Source: Solwaraspora sp. WMMA2065 (GTDB taxonomy: Bacteria > Actinomycetota > Actinomycetes > Mycobacteriales > Micromonosporaceae). From it: a stretch of 64,000 bases of DNA. Every line of letters starts with the position of its first letter. The first letter of the stretch is position 1. Below the pieces are notes generated by a model that made no database searches, was not told where the DNA came from, and was given only the letters and a program-made list of their open reading frames with translations. Made by a program: the position numbers and the translations under genes. The stretch spans positions 186,001-250,000 of the forward strand of contig NZ_CP128361.1 of assembly GCF_030345075.1 (NCBI RefSeq), written 5' to 3'. Positions 45,322 to 54,717 of the stretch are shown in pieces.

Positions 45322-45879
45322 ATGAGAATACTGCTCCTGCCGATGCTGGTAGCGACGATCCTGTTCAGCACTGCGCCCGCGGTCCCCGCCACGGCGTTGG
45401 TCGCCGCTGCCGGACCACCACCGACCGGGTCCGCGCGCCCAGCTGCAGACCCGCGTTTCCATCCGCCACTGGCCGGGGCCGTCACGCTGAGCCGCCGGTT
45501 CGACCCGCCCCCGGTGCCGTGGGGGCGCGGACACCGGGGCGTCGATCTCACCGCCGACGTCGGCGCCACCGTGTACACCGCTGGAGCCGGCACGGTCAGC
45601 TACTCCGGTCGGATCGTCGACCGGGGCGTGGTGAGCATCAGTCACCCGGGTGGGTTCAGGACCACCTACGAACCCGTGGACGGCTGGCTCGCCGTCGGCA
45701 CCGCGGTCAGCGCCGGTCGTCCGATCGGCACCGTTACCGAAGGCCATCCGGGTTGTCCTGCCGACGCGTGCCTGCACTGGGGCCTGCGGCTGACGGACGG
45801 CAGCTACCTTGACCCGTTGCTGTTGCTCGGCAACGGACGTGTCCGCCTGCTGCCGCTCGGGTCAGCCGGCCCGGTGTAG
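45322..45879 (+). CDS. M23-family peptidoglycan endopeptidase
   Basis: 185 residues. A signal peptide (MRILLLPMLVATILFSTAPA) is followed by a compact LytM domain: RGHRGVDLTADVGATVYTAGAGTVSYSGRI, VSISHPGGFRTTYEPV and CLHWGLRL, which hold the zinc histidines and Asp. It would cut peptide cross-bridges of the cell wall outside the membrane. ATG at 45322, probably leaderless, behind the paired TCCACA operator. Its end overlaps the convergent aminotransferase by 18 nt. Confidence 0.9.
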   Translation: MRILLLPMLVATILFSTAPAVPATALVAAAGPPPTGSARPAADPRFHPPLAGAVTLSRRFDPPPVPWGRGHRGVDLTADVGATVYTAGAGTVSYSGRIVDRGVVSISHPGGFRTTYEPVDGWLAVGTAVSAGRPIGTVTEGHPGCPADACLHWGLRLTDGSYLDPLLLLGNGRVRLLPLGSAGPV

Positions 45880-47070
45880 CAGCGTGGGCAGCAGTTCCGC
45901 GAGCCGGTCGTAGTCTGCTGCCCGGTTGTACACCTGAGCGCAGATTCGCAGCCACGCCCGACCGGACCACCAGGCGACCGACACCTCGGTGGCCAGCTCG
46001 TCGGCGATCCGACGACGCAGCGCGGCCGCTGCGGCAGCGCTGTCGGCCGCGCCGGCCGGTAGCGGGACCAGCCGCATGGCCAGCTGGGCCGACTCTGGCC
46101 GGCGCGGATCGGGTACCGGGAGCCGCTGCGGCGGGACCCCCAGCGCATCGGCGATGGTCCGCTGGCCGTAACCGGCCAGTGCGGCGTTGTGCGCCCGGAC
46201 CCGGTCCAGGCCGAGGCTGCGCAACGCGTACAGGCCAGCCGGCGCAGCCAGCCACGCGGTGTAGTCACGGGTGCCCTGCCACTCCACCCGCGACGGGAAC
46301 CCGGATTCCTGCTCCCAGGAGACCCCCAGCGGCTCTAACCGTTCCCGCCACCGGGGCGCGACCGCCAACAGCGCCGTGCCGCGCGGCGCGAACGCCCACT
46401 TGTGCAGGTTGCCCACCCAGAAGTCGGCGCCGATCCGGTCGACCTCGACCGCCAGCATCCCCGGTACGTGGGCGGCGTCGACCAGGACCGGTACGCCGGC
46501 GTCACGGGCTACCGGGACCAGCTCGGCGACCGGGAACACCTGTGCGGTCGGCGAGGTGACCTGGTCGACCACCAGCAGCCGGGTCTGGCCCGGCCGGAGC
46601 GCGGCGCGCAGCCGCTCGACGACCTCCTCAGCCGGCGCCCCCAGCGGCACGGCTACGACGCGTGCCGTCGCGCCAGTGCGTCGGCACTCCCGCTCGACCG
46701 AGAGCGCGACCGCGCCGTACCCGTGGTCGGTCAACAGCACCTCGTCACCGCTGCCCAGACGCAGCGTCTGCAGCACGGTCGCGGCGGCGACGGTGACGTT
46801 GTCGACCAGTGCGGCGCACTCCGGGTCGGCACCGAGGAAAGCGGCCAGATGGCGGCGGGTGTGGCCGATCCGGTCCAGCAGACCCTGGGTGAAGAACCGC
46901 TGCGGGTCGGCCTCCATCTCGTCGCGTAGCCGCTGCTGCACCCGCTGCACCGTGACTGGGACCGCGCCGAACGCGCCGTGGTTGAGGTGGGTGACCGCCG
47001 GGTCGAGGGAGAACAGCATCCGTGCCCCAGGTAGCGGTTCGGGTGGGACCAGGCCGCCGCTCATCGGCAT
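45862..47070 (-). CDS. Class V PLP-dependent aminotransferase
   Basis: 402 residues, resembling isopenicillin-N-epimerase and cysteine desulfurase-like enzymes. HLNHGAFGAVPVTVQ at the N-terminus, VDQVTSPTAQVFPV and VDAAHVPGMLAVEVDRIGADFWVGNLHKWAFAPRG, with Asp and the PLP Lys (HKW). Reaction unknown. ATG at 47070; ATG 47064 is also possible. It is last in the yraN-comM-dprA-xerC direction, 59 nt after xerC. Confidence 0.85.
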   Translation of the reverse strand: MPMSGGLVPPEPLPGARMLFSLDPAVTHLNHGAFGAVPVTVQRVQQRLRDEMEADPQRFFTQGLLDRIGHTRRHLAAFLGADPECAALVDNVTVAAATVLQTLRLGSGDEVLLTDHGYGAVALSVERECRRTGATARVVAVPLGAPAEEVVERLRAALRPGQTRLLVVDQVTSPTAQVFPVAELVPVARDAGVPVLVDAAHVPGMLAVEVDRIGADFWVGNLHKWAFAPRGTALLAVAPRWRERLEPLGVSWEQESGFPSRVEWQGTRDYTAWLAAPAGLYALRSLGLDRVRAHNAALAGYGQRTIADALGVPPQRLPVPDPRRPESAQLAMRLVPLPAGAADSAAAAAALRRRIADELATEVSVAWWSGRAWLRICAQVYNRAADYDRLAELLPTLLHRAG

Positions 47071-47129
47071 ATCGTAGGCGAGCCGTCTCGGCCCGGTCCG
47101 GTGAGCAGCCCCTCCCCGGGCCGGCAGCC

Positions 47130-48131
47130 TCAGGCCCGCGGATGGGCCTGCCGGTACGCCGCCCGCAACCGTTCCACCGACACGTGGGTGTAGAGCTGGG
47201 TGCTGGCCAGCGAGGCGTGCCCGAGCAACTCCTGGACCGATCGCAGGTCGGCGCCACCCTCCAACAGGTGGGTGGCCGCCGAGTGGCGCAGTCCGTGCGG
47301 GGTGACGCGGGGTACACCCGCGTCGCGGGCAGCCGCGGTGACGATGCGGCGTACCACCGTGGCCTGGAGCCGGCCGCCCTTCGCGCCGAGCAGTAGCGCC
47401 TCGCCGGAGTGGGGCGACGCGAGCGCTGGTCGCCCATGAACCAGCCAGTCGTGGAGCGCCGCCCCGGCCGGCACTCCGTACGGCACGGTCCGCTCCCGGC
47501 CGCCCTTGCCCAGCACCCGGAGTACCCGCCGGCCCGGGTCGAGGTCGGCGAGGTCGAGCCCGCAGAGTTCGCTCACCCGGACCCCGGTCGCGTACAGCAG
47601 CTCCAGGACCAGTCGGTCGCGCAGCCGCAGCGGGCCGTCCGGACCGGTGCCGGTCGGTTCCCGGGTCTGTTCCCCGGCCGGCTGAGCCTGCGAGCCGGTG
47701 CCGTCGCCGTGCGGCATCAGCTGCGCGGCCTGCTCGACGCGCAGCACCGCCGGCAGCGTCCGGTGCGGCCGAGGGCTGGCCAGGGCCGCACCGGCATCGG
47801 CGCCGGTCAACCCGCTGCGGTGCGCCCAGCCGCTGAAGGCGCGTGCGGCCGCCGCCCGCCGGGCCAGCGTGGCCCGGGCGGCGCCGAACGTCCGTTGCCT
47901 GGCCAGCCAGCTACGCAACACCGTGATGTCGAGCCCGGCGGGGGAGTGGACCCCCATCCGGGCTGCGTGATCGAGCAGCGACACGACGTCACCGACGTAC
48001 GCCCGTACGGTGTGGGCCGAACGGTTGTCGACCAGAGCGAGGTGCCGCGCGAACGCGTCCACGGCGTCGCGCAGGCCGGACGGCAGACCGGCGTGCCGCG
48101 CGGCGGTGCCCCGGCTGTCGTCGTCGCTCAC
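47130..48131 (-). CDS. xerC: Tyrosine recombinase XerC
   Basis: 333 residues. An N-terminal SAM-like domain ([25 protein letters not shown]) leads to the catalytic domain with Arg in [13 protein letters not shown], Lys in [39 protein letters not shown] with the nucleophilic Tyr. It resolves chromosome dimers with XerD. GTG start overlaps the dprA stop (GTGA). It carries a Gly/Gln/Thr-rich insertion between the domains. Confidence 0.92.
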   Translation of the reverse strand: MSDDDSRGTAARHAGLPSGLRDAVDAFARHLALVDNRSAHTVRAYVGDVVSLLDHAARMGVHSPAGLDITVLRSWLARQRTFGAARATLARRAAAARAFSGWAHRSGLTGADAGAALASPRPHRTLPAVLRVEQAAQLMPHGDGTGSQAQPAGEQTREPTGTGPDGPLRLRDRLVLELLYATGVRVSELCGLDLADLDPGRRVLRVLGKGGRERTVPYGVPAGAALHDWLVHGRPALASPHSGEALLLGAKGGRLQATVVRRIVTAAARDAGVPRVTPHGLRHSAATHLLEGGADLRSVQELLGHASLASTQLYTHVSVERLRAAYRQAHPRA

Positions 48132-49387
48132 TTCCCGACCGTCGGCCCGGCGGCCCGATCGGTCAAGTCGCCACGCCGGCCGACCCCGGTGCCGGACCGT
48201 GGCGGCAACCGGTAGCGCCCGTCCGCGCCGGTGAGCAGCCCTCGGGCCTGCAGCGCGGAGACCGAACGCATCGCGGTGCGGATGTCGACGCCGGCCCGGC
48301 CGGCCAGCTCGTCCAGGTCGACCGAGCCGCGGCCGGGAACCGCCTCCAGGACCCGCGCCGTCTGGGGATCGAGCGAGTCACGGGGACGCTCGGGCCCGCG
48401 CGGTGGCGGTGCGAGGTCGATACCGATCCGGCCGATCTCCTCCTGCACGTGGGCGACCCCGGCGACGAGCCGGGCCTGCGGGTGGTCGCGCAGAATCTCG
48501 TGACAGCCGACAGACACGGCGGAGGTGATCGGCCCCGGCACCACCATGGTCGCCCGGCCCAGGGCCAACGCGCGCCGGACCGTCTGGGCGGCCCCGCTGC
48601 GGGCACCGGCCTCGACCAGCACGGTCCCGGCCGTCGCGGCGGCGATCAACCGGTTGCGGGTGAGGAACCGGTGCCGCAGCGGCTCGGCGCCGGGCAGCCA
48701 CTCACTGACCAGCAGCCCGGACTCGACGATCTGGTCGAACATCGCCGTGTTGCCGGTGGGGTACGGCCGGTCGATCCCGCAGGCCAGCACCGCCACCGTG
48801 CTGCCGCCAGCGGCGAGCGCACCGCGATGGGCGCAGGCGTCGATGCCGTACGCACCTCCGGAGACGATCGTCCAACCCTGCTCGGCAAGGCCGTGGCCGA
48901 ACTCCATGCTGACGTGACGTCCGTACTCGCTGGGCGCCCGGGAGCCGACCACGGCGACCGACCGGGCCAGCGCCTCGGCGAGCGGCAACGGCCCACGGAT
49001 CCACATGGCCAGCGGGGGCGCGCCGCCCCGGGAATCTCCGAAACCGGCACCGCCCGACCCCCCGCCGGGGCGACGGGCCAGCCGGGTCAGGTCCTCAACC
49101 TGGCACGGCCAGTCCGGATCGTCCGGCGTCACCAGCCGGGCGCCGACCCGCGCCGCCCGGTCGAGGGCGGCGGCGGCCACCTGCAGCGGATCGGCGGTCG
49201 CCAGCCGCGCGGAGCTCGCCGTCCGGGTCGGGTCGTCCGGGCTCCGCCCGGCGCGCAGCCGGGCCAGCGCCTCGACCGGGCCGACCGCCCCGACGAGCCG
49301 GTGAACGGCTTCGTTTCCGGGCTCGGCGAGCCAGGTCAACGCGATCCGGGCCAGCCGGCTGCCGGCCGTCTCGGCGCCCGGCATCAC
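48128..49387 (-). CDS. dprA: DNA processing protein DprA
   Basis: 419 residues. DprA loads RecA on incoming single-stranded DNA during transformation. The Rossmann core has [40 protein letters not shown] and [34 protein letters not shown]; a winged-helix-like C-terminal domain follows ([28 protein letters not shown]). GTG 49387 or ATG 49384 are both coupled to the comM stop. Confidence 0.94.
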   Translation of the reverse strand: MMPGAETAGSRLARIALTWLAEPGNEAVHRLVGAVGPVEALARLRAGRSPDDPTRTASSARLATADPLQVAAAALDRAARVGARLVTPDDPDWPCQVEDLTRLARRPGGGSGGAGFGDSRGGAPPLAMWIRGPLPLAEALARSVAVVGSRAPSEYGRHVSMEFGHGLAEQGWTIVSGGAYGIDACAHRGALAAGGSTVAVLACGIDRPYPTGNTAMFDQIVESGLLVSEWLPGAEPLRHRFLTRNRLIAAATAGTVLVEAGARSGAAQTVRRALALGRATMVVPGPITSAVSVGCHEILRDHPQARLVAGVAHVQEEIGRIGIDLAPPPRGPERPRDSLDPQTARVLEAVPGRGSVDLDELAGRAGVDIRTAMRSVSALQARGLLTGADGRYRLPPRSGTGVGRRGDLTDRAAGPTVGK

Positions 49388-50901
49388 AGCTCGCCCGTCC
49401 GCAGCTGGATGGCTTCGTCGATGTCGGCCGAGTCCGGCCGGGACCGTCCGTCCAGGTCCGCGATTGACCAGGCGAGTCGCAGAATGCGGTCGAAGCCCCG
49501 GGCGGAGATCGCACCGACGTCCAGCCGGCGGCGCAGTGCGGCGGTCTCACCGGCGGGCAGCCGCCACGGCGGGCGTCGCAACGCGGGCCCGGGGACCACC
49601 GAGTTGGTCCGCCACCCCTGGTTGGCCCAGCGCTGCCGGGCGGCCTCGCGGGCGGCGGCCACCCGGTCGGCGACCGTCGCGGTCGGTTCCGCCGGCGTCT
49701 GGGTCGTCATCAGGTCCACGGCCCGCAGCGCGGTGAGGCTCACCTGCAGGTCGATGCGATCCATCAGCGGACCGGACAGTCGGTTGCGGTAGCGGCGCCG
49801 TACCACGGGCGGGCACTCGCAGAGCTGGTCGCCGGCCGGTCGGGCGCACGGGCACGGGTTGGCCGCCAGCACGAGCTGGCACCGGGCGGGGTACTCGGTG
49901 ACCCCCAGGGCGCGGGTGATCAGCACCCGCCCCTTCTCCAGCGGCTGCCGCAACGAATCCAGCACCCGGCCGTGGAACTCGGGTGCCTCGTCAAGGAACA
50001 GGACGCCGTGGTGAGCCAGCGAGACCGCGCCGGGGCGGGCCAGCCCGGAACCGCCGCCGACCAGCGATGCGACGGTCGCCGAGTGGTGCGGGGCCTGGAA
50101 CGGCGGTCGGCGTAGCAGGGCGCTGCCCGGTGGCAGCACCCCGGCGATCGAGTGCAACGCGGAGACCTCCAGCGCCGCCGCGTCGTCCAACGGCGGCAGC
50201 AGGCCGGGGAGCCGTTCCGCCAGCATGGTCTTGCCGGCACCGGGCGGCCCGATCAGCGCCAGGTGGTGGCCGCCGGCTGCGGCGATCTCCAAGGCCCGCT
50301 TGCCGAACGCCTGCCCGGCTACGTCCGCGAGGTCCGGGCCGGCCTGGATGGTGCCCGGCTTCGGTGGCGGCGGATCGAGCAGCTCGCCGGCGCCACGGAT
50401 GAACGCGATCAGCCGGTGCAGCGTGTCGACGGCCTTGACCCGGACTCCCGGCACCACCGCCGCTTCGGCCGCGTTCGCGGCCGGCACCACCACCTGGGTC
50501 ACCCCGGCCCGGGCTGCGGCCACCACCATCGGCAGCAGCCCGCGCACCGGTCGTACGGTGCCGTCCAGGCCCAACTCGCCGAGCAGCGCCACACCGTCGA
50601 CCGGGGCGAGCGGCAGCTCTCCGGTGCCGCCGAGCAGCGCGGTGGCCACTGCGAGATCGAACCCCGAACCGACCTTGGGCAGCGTCGCCGGTAGCAGGTT
50701 GACGGTGATCCGCCGGTTCGGCCAGTGCTGCCCGGAGTTGACGATCGCGGCGCGTACCCGGTCCCGTGCCTCATGCAGGGTGGTGTCCGGCAACCCCGAG
50801 ATGATCACTGCCGGGAGCCCAGCGGCGAGGTCGGCCTCCACCTCCACGAGATGTCCGGTGACGCCGACCAGACCGACGCAGAGCACCTTCGCGTAGCTCA
50901 T
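49384..50901 (-). CDS. comM: Mg-chelatase-like AAA+ ATPase ComM/YifB
   Basis: 505 residues. An N-terminal Lon-like domain (GLPAVIISGLPDTTLHEARDRVRAA) precedes the AAA+ core with GPPGAGKTMLAERLPGL, FRAPHHSATVASLVGGG-type sequence, HHGVLFLDEAPEF and ANPCPCA, then a C-terminal magnesium chelatase domain. ComM is a hexameric helicase that extends strand exchange in natural transformation of proteobacteria. ATG at 50901 overlaps the stop of a leader frame. Start of the comM-dprA-xerC operon. Confidence 0.92.
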   Translation of the reverse strand: MSYAKVLCVGLVGVTGHLVEVEADLAAGLPAVIISGLPDTTLHEARDRVRAAIVNSGQHWPNRRITVNLLPATLPKVGSGFDLAVATALLGGTGELPLAPVDGVALLGELGLDGTVRPVRGLLPMVVAAARAGVTQVVVPAANAAEAAVVPGVRVKAVDTLHRLIAFIRGAGELLDPPPPKPGTIQAGPDLADVAGQAFGKRALEIAAAGGHHLALIGPPGAGKTMLAERLPGLLPPLDDAAALEVSALHSIAGVLPPGSALLRRPPFQAPHHSATVASLVGGGSGLARPGAVSLAHHGVLFLDEAPEFHGRVLDSLRQPLEKGRVLITRALGVTEYPARCQLVLAANPCPCARPAGDQLCECPPVVRRRYRNRLSGPLMDRIDLQVSLTALRAVDLMTTQTPAEPTATVADRVAAAREAARQRWANQGWRTNSVVPGPALRRPPWRLPAGETAALRRRLDVGAISARGFDRILRLAWSIADLDGRSRPDSADIDEAIQLRTGEL

Positions 50902-50984
50902 CGCCCGGTCTCCACCGGTGGGCCGTCCGTCGTGGAGGGTGGTCGGTCGTCGGTGCGCGGCGGGCGGCGGATGTCGTTTCTCAT
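50898..50984 (-). CDS. 28-residue leaderless leader frame of comM (hypothetical)
   Basis: An ATG at 50984 opens a frame starting MRNDIRRPP; its TGA (50900-50898) overlaps the comM ATG (50901) in an ATGA junction. A GACCGT hexamer lies 6 nt before the ATG, and the paired TCCACA boxes lie at -54 and -72 from it, exactly as for two neighbouring genes whose start codons are the inferred transcription starts. That makes this the likely transcript start of the comM operon. Confidence 0.5.
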   Translation of the reverse strand: MRNDIRRPPRTDDRPPSTTDGPPVETGR

Positions 50985-50990
50985 GGCTCG

Positions 50991-51061
50991 ACGGTCGCTG
51001 TCGGCGACCCGGGCGCCGGGCCGGGAAGGGGCGCGCCTGTGGACAAAGGTCCCGCTGTGGA
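50991..51061 (-). promoter_or_regulatory. Paired TTGTCCACA operator of the comM operon
   Basis: On the minus strand, two perfect TTGTCCACAG sequences lie with their TCCACA cores at 51061-51056 and 51043-51038, 18 bp apart. The proximal core ends 41 nt before GACCGT (50996-50991). TTGTCCACA is the actinobacterial DnaA-box consensus. Confidence 0.65.
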
Positions 51062-51091
51062 CAACGCGGCGACCGGTCGATGCCGGATGCT

Positions 51092-51119
51092 AGGCAACGG
51101 CTGCCAGGCAACGGCTGCC
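51092..51119 (+). repeat. Two tandem copies of a 14-bp unit
   Basis: AGGCAACGGCTGCC is repeated head to tail upstream of comM, downstream of yraN. No function apparent. Confidence 0.7.
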
Positions 51120-51141
51120 AGCCGACGCCGACCGGTCGGGC

Positions 51142-51165
51142 GACGGTGGTCAGAAGACCGCCGTC
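51142..51165 (-). terminator. Hairpin straddling the yraN stop
   Basis: GACGGTGGTC-AGAA-GACCGCCGTC forms a 10-bp stem with one G-U type pair and overlaps the yraN stop codon. It may separate yraN from comM. Confidence 0.45.
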
Positions 51166-51512
51166 AGGTGCCGGACCTGGGCCGCGCCGGACCGACCGAC
51201 GGTCACGCAGATCAAATCGAATCGCACCGGCCGCCGGCCATGTCCCGGGTTCGCGGCCAGCCAGCCGGCGGCCAGCCGGCGGATCCGCCGGGCCTTGGCT
51301 GTGGTGACCGCTTCCTCCGGCGCGCCGTAGCGGCCACTGCGGCGGGTCTTCACCTCGCAGAACACGATGGTGTCGGCGTGCCGGGCGATGATGTCGATCT
51401 CGCCGGCCGTACAGCGCCAGTTGCGTTCGACGACGACGAGCCCGGCGTCGATGAGGTGCCGTACGGCGCAGCGTTCGCCGTAGGCGCCGACGGCCTGCCT
51501 GATGTTGGTCAT
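51150..51512 (-). CDS. yraN: YraN/UPF0102 endonuclease-fold protein
   Basis: 120 residues, restriction-endonuclease-like fold: GAYGERCAVRHLIDAGL, WRCTAGEIDIIARHADTIVFCEVKTRRSG (the D-x-n-E-x-K core) and RFDLICVTV. The biochemical role is not settled; it is nearly always beside comM and dprA. ATG at 51512, probably leaderless (CACTTT 7 nt upstream), with a paired TCCACA operator. Confidence 0.88.
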   Translation of the reverse strand: MTNIRQAVGAYGERCAVRHLIDAGLVVVERNWRCTAGEIDIIARHADTIVFCEVKTRRSGRYGAPEEAVTTAKARRIRRLAAGWLAANPGHGRRPVRFDLICVTVGRSGAAQVRHLTAVF

Positions 51513-51519
51513 GTCTGGC

Positions 51520-51590
51520 AAAGTGCCCGGCGGTGACGGCCGATGTCGGGTGCGGTACGCCGTGGTTGTGGACGGCGGGCAGGCTGTGGA
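51520..51590 (-). promoter_or_regulatory. Paired TCCACA operator and -10 of yraN
   Basis: On the minus strand GTCCACAGCC and GTCCACAACC carry TCCACA cores at 51590-51585 and 51572-51567, 18 bp apart. The proximal core ends 41 nt before CACTTT (51525-51520), which is 7 nt before the ATG. It lies in the divergent region with the membrane protein gene at 51719. Confidence 0.6.
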
Positions 51591-51718
51591 CGCCGCGACG
51601 GCACCGGCCGCCGGCCTGCTAGCGCCGGTCTGACCAGCACCGGTACAAGATCGTCGGGGACGTCCGTGGAGCGGACCCGAGTGGCGGCGGCGGTTGCGGT
51701 GACATACGGTCCCTGTCC

Positions 51719-52639
51719 GTGGACCCGAACCGAAACTATCCGGACGACCCCGATCCCCGGTGGTACTCCGAGCGCACTTACGTCGATCCGTCCTGGCAAT
51801 CCTCCGACTCGAGCAGCGACCGGCTCGGTGACGACCCGTTCGGCGGCACCAGCCGGTACGCCAGCGGCGACGGTACCGGTGAACTTCGGGCCGCCCGGGC
51901 TACCCGGGCGGACACGACGGAAGGGGGCCGACGGCGCGCGGCGCCGGACCCGGCGTCGGCACCGCCGTACGGCGGAGTTCCCGCGTCGGCCCCGCCGTAC
52001 GGGGCGCCCGCGTCGGCCCCGCCGTTTGCGCCCGCGTCGGCCCCGCCGTTTGCTCCGCCGACGTCGGCACCTCCCGGAACAGCGAGCGGTCCACCGTTCG
52101 CGACTGCGGAGCCTCGGCCCGAGTCCGGTCCGGCAATCGATCCCGGCCGGCGGTCCGACTCCGCAAGGCGGTCCGATCCCGGCCGGCGGTCCGACCAGGG
52201 GCGGCCGGACGAGTCGGCCAGTTCGGTCGACGTCCCCACCGGGCTCATGCCACCGGTCACGCCCCGTCCGGCCGGTGATCCACCACTGATCGGGGAGTAC
52301 GGCGGCCGGCGGGCACCAGCGGGCAGCGTCGTCAGCGACGGGGTGTACCGCAGTCGACGTCCTGCGCTGGGGATCCTGTTCGCCGTCCTGGTGATGATCT
52401 TCGAGGTGCCGGCGTTGCGGCTGTTGCTCGATGGAGCGCTCGCCGATCCGGCCGAGGTCGGCGCGGTGGTCGCCGGTACGGCGCTGATGATCGGTCTGCC
52501 CGCGTTCGGTATCGGTCTCTACGCGCTGGCCACCGGGGCGACCAAGGTGGGTTCTCCGGTCGAGGCGTTGCTGCGTCCGCCGACCGCGCATCTGCTGGTC
52601 GGCCTGCTGCTGTTCGTGGTGGCCGGACTCGCGGGCTGA
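51719..52639 (+). CDS. Membrane protein with a low-complexity N-terminus (hypothetical)
   Basis: 306 residues. The first 200 are disordered, with tandem PASAPPYG/PASAPPFA repeats and RRSD-P-G repeats. Three hydrophobic helices follow: GILFAVLVMIFEVPALRLLL, GAVVAGTALMIGLPAFGIGLYAL and HLLVGLLLFVVAGLA. Family not recognised. GTG at 51719. A terminator lies just after its stop. Confidence 0.7.
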   Translation: MDPNRNYPDDPDPRWYSERTYVDPSWQSSDSSSDRLGDDPFGGTSRYASGDGTGELRAARATRADTTEGGRRRAAPDPASAPPYGGVPASAPPYGAPASAPPFAPASAPPFAPPTSAPPGTASGPPFATAEPRPESGPAIDPGRRSDSARRSDPGRRSDQGRPDESASSVDVPTGLMPPVTPRPAGDPPLIGEYGGRRAPAGSVVSDGVYRSRRPALGILFAVLVMIFEVPALRLLLDGALADPAEVGAVVAGTALMIGLPAFGIGLYALATGATKVGSPVEALLRPPTAHLLVGLLLFVVAGLAG

Positions 52640-52640
52640 A

Positions 52641-52676
52641 CCCTGCGGGCTGGCCGGGTCGCGACCCGGCGCAGGG
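52641..52676 (+). terminator. Terminator before rpsB
   Basis: CCCTGCG/CGCAGGG (outer) and CGGGTCGCGACCCG (inner, 14-nt palindrome) form a two-part hairpin beginning 2 nt after the stop of the membrane protein gene. TTGACA at 52684-52689, a possible rpsB -35, follows, but no convincing -10 is seen. Confidence 0.65.
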
Positions 52677-52861
52677 CGTACACTTGACAACCGGCGACCG
52701 CCTCGCGCGGTCGACCTCGCGCGCCCTTCTCCCCGGCGACAGCCGTGGGGGCGACGGTCCCCTGGTCCTGATCACTCAGGCCCACCATGATCGCCGACCG
52801 GGCGCCAGGACGCTCGGCCGCCGGCCGGCGTGACAACCAGGGACAAAAGGGAGAAGACACC

Positions 52862-53710
52862 ATGGCCGTGGTGACCATGCGTCAGCTGCTGGAGAGCGGT
52901 GTGCACTTCGGGCACCAGACCCGGCGCTGGAACCCGAAGATGAAGCGGTTTATCTTCACCGAGCGTAACGGCATTTACATCATCGACCTGCGCCAGACTC
53001 TCGACTACATCGAGAAGGCGTACACCTTCGTCCGTGACACGGTGGCCGACGGCGGCAACATTTTGTTCGTCGGGACCAAGAAGCAGGCACAGGAGGCCAT
53101 CGCCGAGCAGGCGACCCGGGTCGGTCAGCCGTACGTCAACCACCGCTGGCTCGGCGGCATGCTGACCAACTTCCAGACGGTGTACAAGCGACTGCAGCGG
53201 ATGAAGGAGCTGGAGGCGCTGGACCTGACCGGCACCGCGCAGGGCTACACCAAGAAGGAAACCCTGCAACTGTCCCGGGAGAAGGACAAGCTCAGCCGTA
53301 CGCTCGGCGGTCTGCGGGACATGCAGAAGGTGCCGGCGGCGATCTGGGTCGTCGACACCAAGAAGGAGCACATCGCCGTTGACGAGGCCCGCAAGCTGGG
53401 CATTCCGGTGATCGCGGTGCTCGACACCAACTGTGACCCGGACGAGGTCGATTTCCCGATCCCGGGCAACGACGACGCGATCCGCTCCGCCGAGCTGCTC
53501 ACCCGGGTCGTCGCGACCGCCGTGGCGGACGGCCTGATCGCCCGTTCCGGCAAGTCGCGTGGTGCCGAGGAGAAGCCGGAGCCGGGCGCCGTGGCCACCG
53601 ATGAGCCGCTGCCCGAGTGGGAGCGCGAGCTGCTCGAGGGGCCGGCCAACAAGGAGAACGAGCCCTCGGCCAGCAAGGAAAACGAGCCCGCTGCCGCCGC
53701 CGCGGAGTGA
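52862..53710 (+). CDS. rpsB: 30S ribosomal protein S2
   Basis: 282 residues. [42 protein letters not shown] and [16 protein letters not shown]-type sequence are diagnostic. The C-terminus has an acidic extension with a doubled KENEP motif. ATG at 52862 with AGGGAGAA upstream. First gene of rpsB-tsf. Confidence 0.97.
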   Translation: MAVVTMRQLLESGVHFGHQTRRWNPKMKRFIFTERNGIYIIDLRQTLDYIEKAYTFVRDTVADGGNILFVGTKKQAQEAIAEQATRVGQPYVNHRWLGGMLTNFQTVYKRLQRMKELEALDLTGTAQGYTKKETLQLSREKDKLSRTLGGLRDMQKVPAAIWVVDTKKEHIAVDEARKLGIPVIAVLDTNCDPDEVDFPIPGNDDAIRSAELLTRVVATAVADGLIARSGKSRGAEEKPEPGAVATDEPLPEWERELLEGPANKENEPSASKENEPAAAAAE

Positions 53711-53749
53711 CGACCACCCAAGCCGTCTGACGAGACTGAAGAGAGAGTC

Positions 53750-54580
53750 ATGTCCAACTTCACCGCCGCGGACGTCAAGAAGCTCCGCGACCTCACCGGC
53801 GCCGGCATGATGGACTGCAAGAAGGCGCTGCAGGAGGCCGAGGGCGACTTCGACAAGGCCGTAGAGATCCTGCGGATCAAGGGTGCCAAGGACGTCGGAA
53901 AGCGGGCCGGCCGCACCGCCGCGAACGGTCTGGTGGCCCACGCCGGATCGGCGTTGCTGGAGCTCAACTGCGAGACCGACTTCGTCGCGAAGAACACCGA
54001 CTTCATCGATTTCGCGCAGTTGCTGGTCGAGCACGGAGAGCAGATCAAGGCCACCGACGCTGAGGTGCTGCTCGGCTCCACCCTGCCGGACGGCCGGCCG
54101 GTCGCCGACGCGGTCCAGGAGCAGTCCGCCAAGATCGGCGAGAAGCTGGTGCTCAACCGGTTCGCCCGGCTCGACGGCACCGTCACGGTCTATCTGCACC
54201 GCAAGGCGCAGGACCTTCCGCCGCAGGTGGGCGTCCTGGTGGCGTACTCCGGCAAGGAGGACGAGGCGGCCGACGCCGACGCCCGCGGCGTGGCGATGCA
54301 GATCGCCGCGATGCGGCCGCGCTTCCTCACCCGTGAGGAGGTGCCGGCGGAGACGGTCGAGTCGGAGCGCCGGATCGCCGAGCAGACGGCCCGCGAGGAG
54401 GGCAAGCCGGAAGCGGCCATGCCCAAGATCATCGAGGGCCGGGTGAACGCCTTCTTCAAGGACTTCGTCCTGCTGGAGCAGGCCTCGGTGGCGGACAACA
54501 AGAAGACGGTCAAGAAGGTGCTGGCTGAGGCCGGCATCGACGTGACTGGTTTCGTCCGGTTCGAGGTCGGCCAGGCCTGA
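53750..54580 (+). CDS. tsf: Elongation factor Ts
   Basis: 276 residues. EF-Ts exchanges GDP on EF-Tu. [30 protein letters not shown] (UBA domain), then [24 protein letters not shown] and the C-terminal [22 protein letters not shown] at 53750. Followed by a strong terminator. Confidence 0.97.
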   Translation: MSNFTAADVKKLRDLTGAGMMDCKKALQEAEGDFDKAVEILRIKGAKDVGKRAGRTAANGLVAHAGSALLELNCETDFVAKNTDFIDFAQLLVEHGEQIKATDAEVLLGSTLPDGRPVADAVQEQSAKIGEKLVLNRFARLDGTVTVYLHRKAQDLPPQVGVLVAYSGKEDEAADADARGVAMQIAAMRPRFLTREEVPAETVESERRIAEQTAREEGKPEAAMPKIIEGRVNAFFKDFVLLEQASVADNKKTVKKVLAEAGIDVTGFVRFEVGQA

Positions 54581-54670
54581 GCTGCGGTCCGGGCCGGTGT
54601 CCGGTGCGCCGGCCGGTCAGCGGCCGGCGCAGCCAGGTACCCGGTGAGGATCGAGACGATCGATCGATAG

Positions 54671-54710
54671 AGGAGGCCGTTGGTGTACGTGACAGGCACC
54701 ACGGCCTCCT
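54671..54710 (+). terminator. rpsB-tsf terminator
   Basis: AGGAGGCCGT pairs exactly with ACGGCCTCCT and GGTG with CACC after a one-base bulge, 90 nt after the tsf stop. Confidence 0.8.
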
Positions 54711-54717
54711 CGTTCCG

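Noticed and set aside
51038-51064. Replication origin, from two perfect DnaA boxes
   Set aside because: Only two boxes, no AT-rich unwinding region, and no dnaA/dnaN nearby; a promoter role fits better.
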